Positions 25,410-37,000 of a stretch of DNA of 64,000 bases are shown here, piece after piece; position 1 is the first letter of the stretch, and each line of letters starts with the position of its first letter. This DNA comes from Rhipicephalus microplus (lineage: Eukaryota > Arthropoda > Arachnida > Ixodida > Ixodidae), in contig NC_134704.1 in assembly GCF_043290135.1 (NCBI RefSeq), positions 15,778,501 to 15,842,500 on the forward strand, in the 5' to 3' direction. Made by a program: the position numbers and the translations under genes. The notes below the pieces were generated by a model. It saw nothing but the letters and a program-made list of their open reading frames with translations, made no database searches and was not told the DNA's origin.

Positions 25410-25868
25410 GGGCAGTTCATTTTTTATTACGCGTCTCTCTTATCTCTCATTGCAGGCTTCCAGAGAGAAGCTGTAGGAAAACGAAAGCTAATAACACGTG
25501 CCCACACAGCTGCACGGGACTTCCGCGCCATCTGCTGCGCGTTATTCGCGATTCGTGGCGCAGAACCGCCTTACGTGAGTGCCTTCCGCGGCATCATCCT
25601 CTTCACCGTTCTCTGCGGGGTACTATACGGGAGACAATGGGCGTATCTCTGCGCTCTTCTCGCTCCTGGACTTATAGAAAATGCGCGCACCGCCGTCGTT
25701 CCGTTTTATGGCATCTTCGTGCGCCTCTTAGAGCCGTACTCTGAGGTTTTAATTTTGCACCGTCTCTTCTTGAGGTGGGAAAGGAGAAGTGTGCATCTCA
25801 ATTCATCGCATTTGCTTCTCTGCGATGTTGTGCAGGCTTACTCCTCTCTTTCCTGTGGATTGTGCTAA
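25410..25868 (+). other. Unrecognised open frame with hydrophobic segments
   Basis: The frame is open for about 152 codons after TAA (25407-25409) and ends at TAA 25866-25868. A good splice acceptor (CTCTCATTGCAG, ending 25455) lies inside it, and a strong donor-like TACGTGAGT is at about 25571, so a 118-nt spliced exon 25456-25573 is also possible. The second half encodes FRGIILFTVLCGVLYG and LCALLAPGLIENARTAVV, which look like membrane segments. There is no good ATG in this frame near its start. AATAAA at 25993-25998 follows. I do not recognise the family; it may be a gene fragment, a spliced UTR, or chance. Confidence 0.25.
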
Positions 25869-26904
25869 AAACTTGCATCGGGCGTTGTCACGTTTTCGGT
25901 GCTACCCTGTGTACTGTAGGGCGTCAGGGCTATATACTCGAGCTGTTCTCGCAGCTTTTACCTGCCCTCGTCGTCACATGTTTTTATTGCGGAATAAAAT
26001 TTCAGTTTTCAGTTTCAGAATAGAGCGTCTGTACACGTCGCTTTCCAGGTATATACGCACAAGTTCGCATTTCACGATCGCCTTTTCTCCCGCCGTTCTT
26101 GTATAGCCCTCTCGTCGAAGAAAATTTCGACCACGAGTGCATCGTTTGTTGCCGTTGCGTGACGACCGCGAGGGTTCGCTGGTGTCGCTGTGTGTGCACG
26201 CTTGCGCAGCGGCTCAAGCACACGCTCCCGGAACGCACCAAACCAACACCACCTAGGTGGTGTTGACCAAACCCGTTGGAGTCGTATTTCAGGGCCGCCT
26301 GTATAGCTCTCAACTGAAAACGTGAATCGCCCCTGCTGCTCGGAGAAAAGCGAATGTCGATCGGAATCATAGCTCTATACTTGCTTAGTCGTAAAGAGAA
26401 TAAGAAGGGGTGTGTGCTGACTTGTACGATCTAACAGTATAGCTTTTGTAAATGCTTCGAATATTGCATGAATCCCCCTTCCCCTGCTCGCTTTTTTGCC
26501 CTTCTCTCTCTGCTCTTTAGGTATTACGCGACTCCCACATGCCATAAAAGTCATTTCTGGCGGTCGGCGTTCTTTAGCCGTCGACTAGGCAGTTACAGCA
26601 TGGTTTCCTCTTGATGTCGTTTTCCTCGCAAACACAAATAAATCAAATAGATAGCAGGATGGCAACCATATTCAGCGAATTTGTTAGTGTCAAATATACT
26701 TTCTTCCTCCTCTTTCACCGGCTTTTTTTTTTCATACCTATTCCCAACTTCGAAAAAAAAAAAACACTGCTTATGCATTCACCTATAAGATTACGACTTG
26801 AAGGGGGAAAGTCTTCATCGTTTTCTTTTCAGTCTTCGAAAACTTTCTACGCCTAACGGGGTTTTTCATTTCCTCCCTTATCAGACCACTTTCGACCAAG
26901 CTAC

Positions 26905-27062
26905 GGTGCTATGTCATGAAGCCATCGCGTGACTTCCCGCCATGATGACGCCACTAAATTTTACGTCGCCATCACGAGATAATTGTTTATTGCGTCACTC
27001 GTCCCCGACGCCGCCCACGGTAAAATTTCGAGTTCGATGAGGCATTTTACGGCTTTCGCCTT
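26905..27062 (+). repeat. TGACG-rich dispersed repeat, copy 3
   Basis: CATGATGACGCCACTAAATT, TTTTACGTCGCCATCACGAG and GATGAGGCATTTTACGG lie in the same order as in the copy at 32030-32180. The sequence is non-coding and more diverged than copies 2 and 4. Confidence 0.45.
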
Positions 27063-28162
27063 AAAAATAAATAGGCGCCAGTCACTCGCGCATTTTAGTT
27101 AACAGTTCTAAAGGTTCATTAACTTTCCCGCCTTGTTGGCGGCGGCCAGGATTACAGCGTGCACAGGAAGGCGTGATGCTGCCCGTCATATTCCCTCTGT
27201 CTGTGCTGTTTCAGACTGTCTGTTTCAGCCGAACCACGCCACGGGTCATTGCTCGCTCGCACACATTCTTTCTTCCCAAGCGTGCCGCTTGTTGGTTGAA
27301 AATTCTGCATTGCTCTCCTGTTGTTCTTTTCACCTTCAATTCATTGTACCTCTTCCGCATCCGTTCCCTCATACTGCATCCACTCTTATATTGAGTTCAC
27401 TTCCACGAAAATCGAATGCGTGATTGAATTTTAAAAAAAATAAAATGAAAGAGGAACAACAACCACTTTGTGTTTCTGGAATATAAATGTACGTTGCCGG
27501 GTTTTTATAGCTTGCCGAGCGCGTTCCGTTGTTCACATGGTTTGCGTGCATGCAAACGAACGCCTGTTACGTGTTCGCGGCTGAAACGAACGCGTTTATC
27601 TATTATTCAGAGTAGCTGCGCTTAATTTCTCTTCCTTGGTCGTTTAGATGCCTCCTTTTCCTTCCTGTGCCTTTATACTTTTTTATTGCAGGCGTGCCGC
27701 TTTCAGTATTGCCACGGCTGGCTGGAAATTCGGTATACGGCGAAAAATCGCTTACATGTGTGGTCCAAAACTCTGTCGGAGAAAATGTGCTTTTGCTGTT
27801 GCTCCTCCGAAAGCGCACGTGTGTATCGGTTTTGGCTTTAAAGAGATGGATTCTTGAACAGGGAGTGTGGATGGAGACATAGGCGTGCGCAATGGGAGGG
27901 GGTGGGGTGGGGGGTGTTGCCTACTTCAACGATAATTTGTGTGTTGGGAAGGCATCGTTGAGCTGCATTATAATGGCTATAAGAAGGTTTGGGTTGTGAT
28001 GGGTAGAGTCGAGTATACGCTGCTATCGTGCCTCGATGAATGGATCATTGCTTCATCAGTAGCCATCTCTTCAAGGCGAGTATTTCAAGCGTTGACGATT
28101 TATTTGTTTTACGAGAGCAAATGCAGGGTCCACATGTCATAGCCAATGGCGAGACAGTCTAA

Positions 28163-28330
28163 TAATTGTTATCGCGTGGTTTTACGTGCCAAAACCGTGA
28201 AAGGAATACGAGGCACGCCGCAGTGGAAAACTGTTTCCATACTAAACGAGGCCGCCGGGGGCCGGGAATCGAACCCGCGGCCTGACAGGATGGTCGCCTG
28301 CAGCATTCTGACACCGCACGAATGACTGCC
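28163..28330 (-). mobile_element. tRNA-derived SINE, Ruka-related subfamily
   Basis: GTGGTTTTACGTGCCAAAAC and GAGGCACGCCGCAGTGG at the left give the tail end. GGGAATCGAACCCGCGGCCT is the reverse of a pol III B box region in the head. The middle third of the body is missing. It shares its layout with the copies at 19791 and 45165 but uses the TTTACGTGCCAAAAC tail variant. Confidence 0.75.
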
Positions 28331-29100
28331 TATTCGGCAGCTGGCCAACATCATCGGCGACCACTGCGCCGCACTGTTTCAGAGCCGCCCGTCGGTCGGA
28401 CCGGATGCGGCATCGAATATCGCGACGCGACGTGGGCGACTGCGTTCCTTCGTCGAGCCGGCCTCGTTCGTTTGCCGTTTCGTTTTGTTGCGCTGTCGTC
28501 CGCAATGTTAGTGAACCACTGAGTTCAAGGATCCCAGCTGTGTAATGCAAGCTACAACAGTCGGGGGCGTTGGCGCATAGAATGGCTCGCTTCGTTCGTC
28601 AAAAAGGGGGTGTGACTCCGTGCGAGCTGAGGCTGGTTTTGTGCTGAGGACCCCTTCTGGTCGGCCACTCGCTTCTCTCGGTAATTGTACATGCTGCATG
28701 TGTGCCGCTTTTGTTGCGCATATCTAAACAGACGAATGACCGCATTTCTGTCAGCGTTCGGCGTTTATATTGTGAACCAACTATAGCATCCGAGAGCGTC
28801 ACTCGAGAATCAAAAACATGGCGGAGATCGGCTGTCCGTGTGAATCGTGTACGCGTTCGGTTTTATTCTTCGCGGTGAACGCGCACCATCTCAACAAAAC
28901 TATTCTTCATTGTACGTCAGGGCTCAACTTTACTGCGCTTTTGTGCCTACGTGCGAGTTATTTGTGCCCACGGTTTTGTCGATTACTTTCGTCTCTGTCA
29001 GCACTATCGCTTGCAGCACGCCTGTTCAAAGTCGACGTCTCGCATTGTGCATTCCGCTCCCTCGGTGGCATGGTTGTCGGCAGGCTATTTTTTTTTTTTT

Positions 29101-29118
29101 GGGGGGGGGGGGGGGGGG
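29101..29118. repeat. Poly-G run
   Basis: Eighteen or so G directly after a run of about 13 T; one of the longest homopolymers in the window. Confidence 0.85.
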
Positions 29119-29613
29119 AGTGCAAACTAGTGTTACATCGCGTCAGGGATGCGGATACCGCCGGTGTAGCTTGGGTGACGGCAAGTGCCGATGAGGTTTG
29201 AGGGGCGGCAAGTGCCCCTTTCGCACCTCCCCTGCCGACGCCGCTGCATGCTCGGCGGTTCTGTATCCTTAGCATCAGGATCGAGCAAATGCATGCGGTG
29301 CACGAAGCGCCGAGAGAGATCCTACATGTGGACTATCCTGGCGCCGCGCCGACGTGACGTCGCCTACTTTCTCTAGCGCTCGCTCGCTGTGTCCATGTGC
29401 CCCTTCTCGGAAATAGCTGCAAATGCGCCCCTCCACATATCAATGAAAAGAATACAATTACGGACGCAATCAGCAACTTCACCAAGTATACGCAACGAGC
29501 TTTACTTCAGCGGAATCCGTATGTCGCATCTTGTCTATAATATAAGTTACTCGTAAGAATATGACCGTGTCGCCGCGGCTTATTGTAGCAGTCGTGTCTC
29601 ATAATTATGAATC

Positions 29614-29757
29614 AATGATTGATTGATCGATTGATTGATCGATTGATTGATTGATTGATATGTGGGGTTTAACGTCCCAAAACCACCATATGGTTATGAG
29701 AGACGCCGTAGTGGAGGGGGCTTTGGAAATTTTGACCACCTGGGGTTCTTTACATCG
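29614..29757 (-). mobile_element. Ruka-like SINE, 5'-truncated, expanded tail
   Basis: The left end is an expanded GATT/GATC repeat (about 29617-29659). It is followed by ATGTGGGGTTTAACGTCCCA, CCACCATATGGTTATGAGAG and CCACCTGGGGTTCTTTACAT. The tRNA-like head on the right is absent. Confidence 0.85.
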
Positions 29758-29903
29758 TTTTACTTTATGCTGGACAATTTCTTTATTTAAGCTGCTAAAG
29801 TTACGAGCAAAATACTACCTCTGTCCGTATCGCCCAAATGTTCGTTTTCGTGACCTGAGTTTCGCTGTCTAGTTTTTGTAAAGCTGTCTTCTCTTTACGA
29901 TAG

Positions 29904-30005
29904 TGAACACTGCGGTGGTGCATAACATTCAGGGGCCTCATCGTCGGTCATTTTTGAACACTGCGGCGGTGCGTAACATCAGGGGCCTCATCGCCGGCCA
30001 TATTT
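29904..30005. repeat. 52-bp tandem duplication
   Basis: GAACACTGCGGTGGTGCATA...CAGGGGCCTCATCG occurs at 29904-29955 and 29956-30005 with few differences. It lies about 0.9 kb upstream of the first dystrophin exon in the window. Confidence 0.85.
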
Positions 30006-30876
30006 CTAAAATTCTATATGGGTTTATTTTTATGACATTTTTTTAGTCTTGTGGTCGTTCTTGAAAATGGGGTGGCTTTATATCGCTGCGGCGTAATTGA
30101 AAGTTATGGGATATGCACAACAATTAAACTTTATGGCTGCCTCCAGATGCACAGGCATTTTATGCGTTCGTGTTTGCATGCCTGCATTTAGAAACTTGGA
30201 CACTTCAGCTTTAGCACGGAAAAAAATGTAGCCGGTCATTAAGCGTTTCCGCGAGATTGCGTCAACCATTTTGTGTTGTTCCATGGACCTGTACACCCTG
30301 CTGAAAAAGCGAATAAAGCATGTTTATGGCTCACTGGGGCAAAATGGCAACATTTGCGTGTGTGTGTCTTTTTTCTCTAGTTTTCTTTGTGCGAGTGCAC
30401 TAAACTGCAGTGTACCAGTTTCCATTTTAATGTCTGTTGTAATTATAGACGCATTTCTATTTTTTGTGAATAATTTTTTTTTCACTGTAAGACAAAACAG
30501 TTATTTGTTTGATGTAGAATTGTTAGTTTGAATGCTTATTCAATTTTGCCAATTAGAGGTTCTGAATTCCAAAATGCTCACTTCTGTTCTGGAACACTGT
30601 GACTAATCTGTGTGTGGCAGTTATGTATATGCACTCGTTATTATGCATGCAAAGAAAACGGGGCTGTTATGTGTGATGTGTTAGACGTTGTGATATGTTA
30701 ATATGATTTATATGCAGCATGAGCAACATTGCGGTGCTTTTTTCATTGTTATACAACGCCTGTTGCTGTTTCATGTCTTCTTTTTTTTTCTGCTTGCTTT
30801 TCATACTTATGGAAGTGTATCTCGAGTCATACATGTATGAATGCATATAGTGCTCCTTTTTTTTTTTGTTGTGCAG
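30006..30876 (+). other. Dys: Dystrophin intron, 3' part
   Basis: AT-rich DNA leading to a long T tract and TTGTGCAG acceptor ending at 30876. No other exon was recognised. It is the 3' end of an intron whose 5' end lies outside the window, or upstream DNA of a short isoform. Confidence 0.6.
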
Positions 30877-31049
30877 GAATTGCAGCGTGAGATAGATACC
30901 CAAAGAGACCTGCACCTGACTATCAACGAACGCAGTTCTCATGTGCTGCAATCTATGAACAGGCCTGATGAGGCTCACCACCTCCACAGGAAGCTCGATG
31001 AAATGAACAGCCGATGGAATAATTTAAGAATGAGGACTGTATCGCTGCG
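30877..31049 (+). CDS. Dys: Dystrophin exon 1 of window: end of a spectrin repeat
   Basis: Starts after TTGTGCAG and ends before GTAAGC. It reads in phase 0 ([11 protein letters not shown]...) and leaves two bases. [11 protein letters not shown] is a typical spectrin-repeat helix C ending. An ATG at 30841 is in frame but lies in the intron before the polypyrimidine tract. Confidence 0.92.
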
Positions 31050-34000
31050 GTAAGCTATTGTCCCGTGCCTTGAAGGTTCTTTCTCACATTTAAATTGTGG
31101 ATAAACTATTGTCATCCATTCCTACCTCTAAACATTTCTACTTCTAAGGCAGCCCTGTGCAGTAAGCCTCACTATATTTTCCTACTTTATTTTTCTGCAA
31201 AGTTGGCATCAACATTTTTTAACAGGATAAGCTTTTAATGGATTTTGAAATGTTACCTTAAATGGTGCATAAGTAATACAGATGACATTCTTCGTGACCC
31301 TCACATAAGTGTTGTTAGTGACCAGATAGTTTATCTTGAATCTTCTCATCATTTATGGGCTAAATTAATTCACTCGTTAGATTAAATATACTTTAGTAGA
31401 CTAAGCACACTCTGGCAATGTATTGTGTTGATGCTTCATGGAAACAGCTAATCAACCTAGAGAATTTTTAAGGCCACTGTTTTACATTCCGTTGGACCTT
31501 TTTTTTTTTTTGCTCTTACGGATGTCACATATCATTTGCACTGCAAATATATTCTGACCAGTGTATCTGAATTTTTGTTGTTTCAGAAACCGTCTTGAAA
31601 GCAATGCTGAACACTGGAACCAGTTGCTGTTATCGCTACGTGAGCTGACTGAATGGGTGATCAAAAAAGAGACAGAGCTGTCAGCGCAGCCAGCCATTGG
31701 CGGAGATGTAGCCACCATCATGAAGCAACAGGAGGACCATCGAGCTTTTAGGAGAGCTGTGGATGACAAGCGACCAATCATTGAGAGCAGCTTACTTGCT
31801 GGCCGTCAATACATCGCAAGAGAGCCTCCCCTGTCGGACACAAGCGATTCTGAAGGTGAGCATGTCTTTGAATAAATTACAGAAACTGTGGCATTACTGT
31901 AGAAAGAAAATAAAACTCGCAAAGTCCATAATTTGTTTACGTAAGTGTACTCGAAGATCGATTTCTCAATCTCTTCTCAGTCGATTTATTGATAATCTCC
32001 TATTCCCCTCTAGAAGCTTTTTGCACTTCATTTAGTTTTGCACTGCCTCTGTAATAAGCTCACTTTGGCCTAGCAACAATTCATGTGATGACGTCAGGAT
32101 TACGTCATCATGTGATGATTTTCTGCATCACTGGTGTTGACCACACAGATGGTCAGTTTTTGCGTTTTATGAGGCATCTAAAGTATCCACCTTTAAAAAG
32201 TTCATCAAAAGGCGTTTGAGCTCTATTAGGGTATCACAACTAAAGAAACCTAAGTGGCGTATAAGTATTTGCTTTCTTCGTGTCCAGATTGACACTCATT
32301 AAATGTGGAAATTCTTAAAAATCTGGCTTGTTTCAAGAATTGTATTTGAAAGCTCCTGCATTGATTTTAAAGGCACCTTGTTGGGAATTGTTTTAAAGTT
32401 TGTATAACATGGTTTCCTAGATGCGATACCATTTGATTGTAGTAATGACAACTAACAGGAAATTACACCAGGGAAAGTATAGGGGCATTATGAGATGTAA
32501 TTGTACTGTAAATTTAAAGAAAGAAAAGTGGACCAAAAGATAACCAGCTGTTGGCAGGGACATAACCTGCGACCTTCGAATAACGCGTCCGGTGCTATAC
32601 CTTCAAGGTTAACTGGAGTGCGCAAATAAAGACAATGACACGGAAAAGATGGGACTGGGACGAGCACAAGCGCAGAATTATGGCAACAGGTGGCGCTGGT
32701 TGACACTCCCATGTGTAAGACACACACATACCCCATAAAGTGGACGGGCGGATAGCCGCCATAGTAGCTCAGTTGGTAGAGCATCAGACACGTTAGGTGA
32801 TGGTCGCAGGTTCAGTCCTGGCTCATGACAAGTTATCTTTTTGTCCGCTTTTGTTTCTTCAAATATATAGCAGAGATACATCTTATAACATCCCCTATAA
32901 TTTCTCTGGTGTTATTGTCTGTTAGTTCTCATTAATATTGTGCCTAACAAAGGAAACAAGCCCTTAGCTTTACACTTTTCTTCATTTGATTGTAGGTCAC
33001 TCTTCTTTGCTGATAATTGTCTAGCAGCAATAAAGGTCAAGCATAAGGGTATACCTGTGTACAACTTTTCACCATGCAAATATGCCACAAAATCAAACAA
33101 TCTATCGTTCATTTTTGTAACCTAAAAATTCATTTTAAAAAGTACATGTTCATTCATTTGTGGAAGTTAAATATTTGGGTGACTGATAACACAAGCATTG
33201 CCAGATTATTATAGAGTGCATTGACTGAAGGTTGATGCAGTAGAGTATATAGAACGTTTTATCTTGCTTGAAAACGTTATAAACTTTTTTTTTGCAGCCA
33301 AAGATTACGATGACAGCAGGGGTTACAGGAGTGCTGATGAGCAAGCTAGGGAGATTACTCGCAGCATTCGAAGAGAAGTAAAAAAACTGGCAGACAAATG
33401 GAATGGCTTCTTAAGCCACACTGACCAAAGACAAATGAGGCTGGATGACGTACTTCATGTAAGAAAACTTCACTACAACTTCTTTTAATTTTGAATTATG
33501 TATACTGTTATTAATTCTAATGCCCTCACTTCTTTGCACTTATCAGTGGACAAGTTGGTTTATTACACAAGCTTTCTGTTGTTTTCTTGAAAATTTTTTA
33601 TTCAAAATAGAAACCTGTGTCCTTTTTATCTTCTAGTGGGGACAAGTAAAGTTTTGTTGTGACTTCTAATTTGCCATGAAGCAGTATTGTTTATTTAATA
33701 CAATGCACAAAGTTGCAGGTTCAGATTCCTGTTGCATTAGTTACGTTTTATGCACGCTTTAATATATATAAGATGCAAAACTGCTGTTATTCTTATGTGC
33801 ACGCTCAGTCTCCATTGGTGAGGAATAATACCAAGTTACCTACGTCAACATGTATAGTGTAGTGGTATTGCAGTTCTCATTTAAAAGTCCAGGAAATCTG
33901 TTTTTAATTTTCGCTCTTCTAAGTGAGGAACAAATAAACATCCTAGAAGTGCAACATGTGTACTTTATAATTGCTCACTTAAAATTTTTATACACGTCTG

Positions 34001-37000
34001 TTTTTTTTTTTTTTTTGATGTAGCTTTTCTTTGTCTATTTCAAGTTACTGCTGTAGCTCATCTCACCTCAATATGAACCCACGCATTTATAGCTATGCAT
34101 ATAGTGCGCTTTAGCTGCACATTTTCATTACACCTTACTCGCTGTTCCTCATATCTCGCTCACAGAAGATGCAGTCTCTACAAAGAGCAATGGATGACCT
34201 TAGTGCTCGGCTTCAAGTTGCTGAAAGTGCAAAAGCCCAATGGACTCCTGTGTCCGAGTTCCTGCTGGACCAGTTGGCAGGCCAGATTGACGAATTAAGA
34301 GTGAGTGTAGCCTTGCATCAGTGTTTGTTGCAGTCAGAGCTCACACACTTCCTTCATATTAAAAGGCATTTAAATAATAAACTACGAGTTGTCATTATCA
34401 GTCAATACAGTGAAGAACTGTAGTTTGGGGGTTTTCATGTATAATACTTATGAGCATATACCTGGTCATCTGTTAGTGAAAGCAGAATGGTAGCCAATGG
34501 AAGCGGAAATGCAAACAGAGGCAGCGTTAGGTAGAATCAGCTGAAGGTGCACAAATTTAATTGCGAGTCAAATTACTCAGCGTCGCACAGACTTGGATCT
34601 ACCCTTGAGACTGGCCTTAAGTAAGCACTGCAAAGTGGAATCTTCATCAATTGGTCTCCAAATGAGCTTGGCAGTGTAGAGTTCTGATTAGTCTCAGTCC
34701 AAGTGAGCCTTCAAGTTAAAATAAGTTTATTTTGTGAGGAATTTCTGCGAGTTCTCTTTTATTACAACCTATGCATGCAATAAATGGATTACCTGAAGGT
34801 CTCTGGTAGAGATGCACATTCTTGATGTGAAAGTACCATGGGCTGTATGTAATATTGATTGGGATGGACCCAACATTCCACTGATTGTTCTGCCTTGTAC
34901 CCTGTCATCTGTGAAAAGGTTCAATGCTCATGTGTCTTCCTGTGAATGCAGGCATTCCGCGATCGGCTGGCTCCGCTGCAGTTACAGGTGGAATCGCTGA
35001 ATGAAGCAGCCGGTGCTATCACGAGCTGTGGAGTTCTGCTGTCACAAGGGAATCTGAACCGACTGGATGAGTTGAGCAGCCGCTGGCGCCTCCTGCAGGT
35101 GGCCATTGATGAGCGCCGTCGACAGCTAGAGAACTCCTTGCTTGATCAGGGCTCGCAGCAGCAGCAGTTCCTCAATGGTAAAATGTTGAACATACATGCG
35201 GTTACCAGCATATTTATTTACACAACCTCACAAAATGGGTCATGCACCTGCTAGTCTACTGTTTCCACCCAAGGCACCAGGTCAAAACCAGATGGCATTT
35301 TTTTTGTTGGTATATAACTTTCGATAGAAAACCTAAAATAATTGTTTGAATGGCATGTCCAGGCACGTATCTGAAAATCAGTAAAAAAAACTATAAACAT
35401 TTTTAGGACGTGTCGTGTCTACTGTGGTGATATCTACATACCACTAGAGTATTTAGCTTTTGCCAAGGAATATGTGGAATTCAATAAGCCAAGGCTCATC
35501 GTGAATATTGGCAATCGGGAAATGGCACGTTGCACACTCACGTTTGTAAAATCTCAAGTGCTAAAATCAAGATAATAATAATTTTCATGGAAGCGCTGAT
35601 CACCTAATTTCCTGCAGCAACTTTTGCTTGCAAAAGCTGAACAGGAAAGGTTGGGCTATGAAATCTGATGACACATCTTGATGACCTGCAAATACTGCTT
35701 GCTTTTGTACATGAACATTGCCACAGGTCGTGTGAATACTGTTTAATAACAAGGCCCCTAGTCCATTGTTGTGAAAACAGCCTGAGAACTAACTGGTAAT
35801 AACTCTGTGTGGACATGAGGCAGATTGCCATTACTAATGCTCGGTTATGCTTTTTTTTTAACATGATAGTGTAAAGTGCTCGTTTCGCAAAAATTCTGGC
35901 GTGTAGTCAGTGATATTGGTTGCGAGCAAAAAATCATCTTGTTCGTGACTGAAAAAAAGTAGGTTAAAAAAAGGTATGTACACTCAAACCTCATTATAAC
36001 AGTCATATCTGCTACGAAAATACTTCATTATATCTGAAAATGAGTTATAAGCAATCATTTATAACACTGTATCTATGGTAAAACTGGTGGTCACTTAATA
36101 CTTTGTTATAACAGATAATTCATCATATCTTAATTTGTTATATCAAGCTTTGAGCGTACTAACAACCATTTTCGGGTCCAAGTGAGGGTTCATCCCAGGC
36201 CATCTGCATTGCAAGCAAGTCTTCTACCACAGAGCCAAAATATTTCTAAAAACTAAATTTAAAAAAAGAAGCACTACATGCATGTCATGTAAGGGAAGGA
36301 GTCTTCTTAATGCAAGTTATACTACAGTGAAATCTCGATACAATGAATCTCAAGGAACTGCTAAAAATTATTCGTTATTTTAAACAGTCATTGCAGTGAA
36401 AGTATTAAAAGTTTGCAAAAATGTTAAATGCACACATGTGAGGCGCCATATTTGGGACCGTGTTATGCTCAAATAAGTGAGACAAAACAAACGGGAAACA
36501 TTAGGGAGTCAGTGCACGTTTATTTGAGAAAGAGCACAATCTATCTTGATGGGGGGGAACTGTTTGTCTTCATTTCTCGCTTCTTTGAGTTGAGCTTATT
36601 TTGCAATATTGGCAAAAAAAGCTGGTGCCTCAATTGCTGTTCTGTCTTATGAATGGTTTAAAGAGCTGTTGTTTGCCTTTTCATTGGGACATTCGCAAGA
36701 AAAACTTCATGTCCTGTAACTTTGGTGATTTCTTACTATTAATGCTCTCCATTCTAGCCTCTGTGGAGCAGCCGTGGGAAAGAGCTGTGGCCGGAAACAA
36801 AGTGCCTTACTATATCAAGTAAGGGTTTTTGTTTGCATTTCGATAAAGTAGTACAACCTAATGTTCCTGGTTAGTTTCTTTTGTCATTTCTGCTTACTGG
36901 CTCTGGTGTTGCGAACGTCAAAAAACCATTTGCTCTATTTTCAGCCATGTTACCGAAACCACGCATTGGGATCATCCCCGTATGTTAGAACTGATGGATT

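Noticed and set aside
30841..30876. ATG at 30841 as a dystrophin isoform start
   Set aside because: It is in frame, but a poly-T tract and TTGTGCAG directly before 30877 mark this as the end of an intron.
32757..32830. A functional tRNA gene
   Set aside because: A and B boxes are good, but the acceptor stem does not pair, the sequence continues into a SINE tail, and a second copy with the same flanks lies at 59107.
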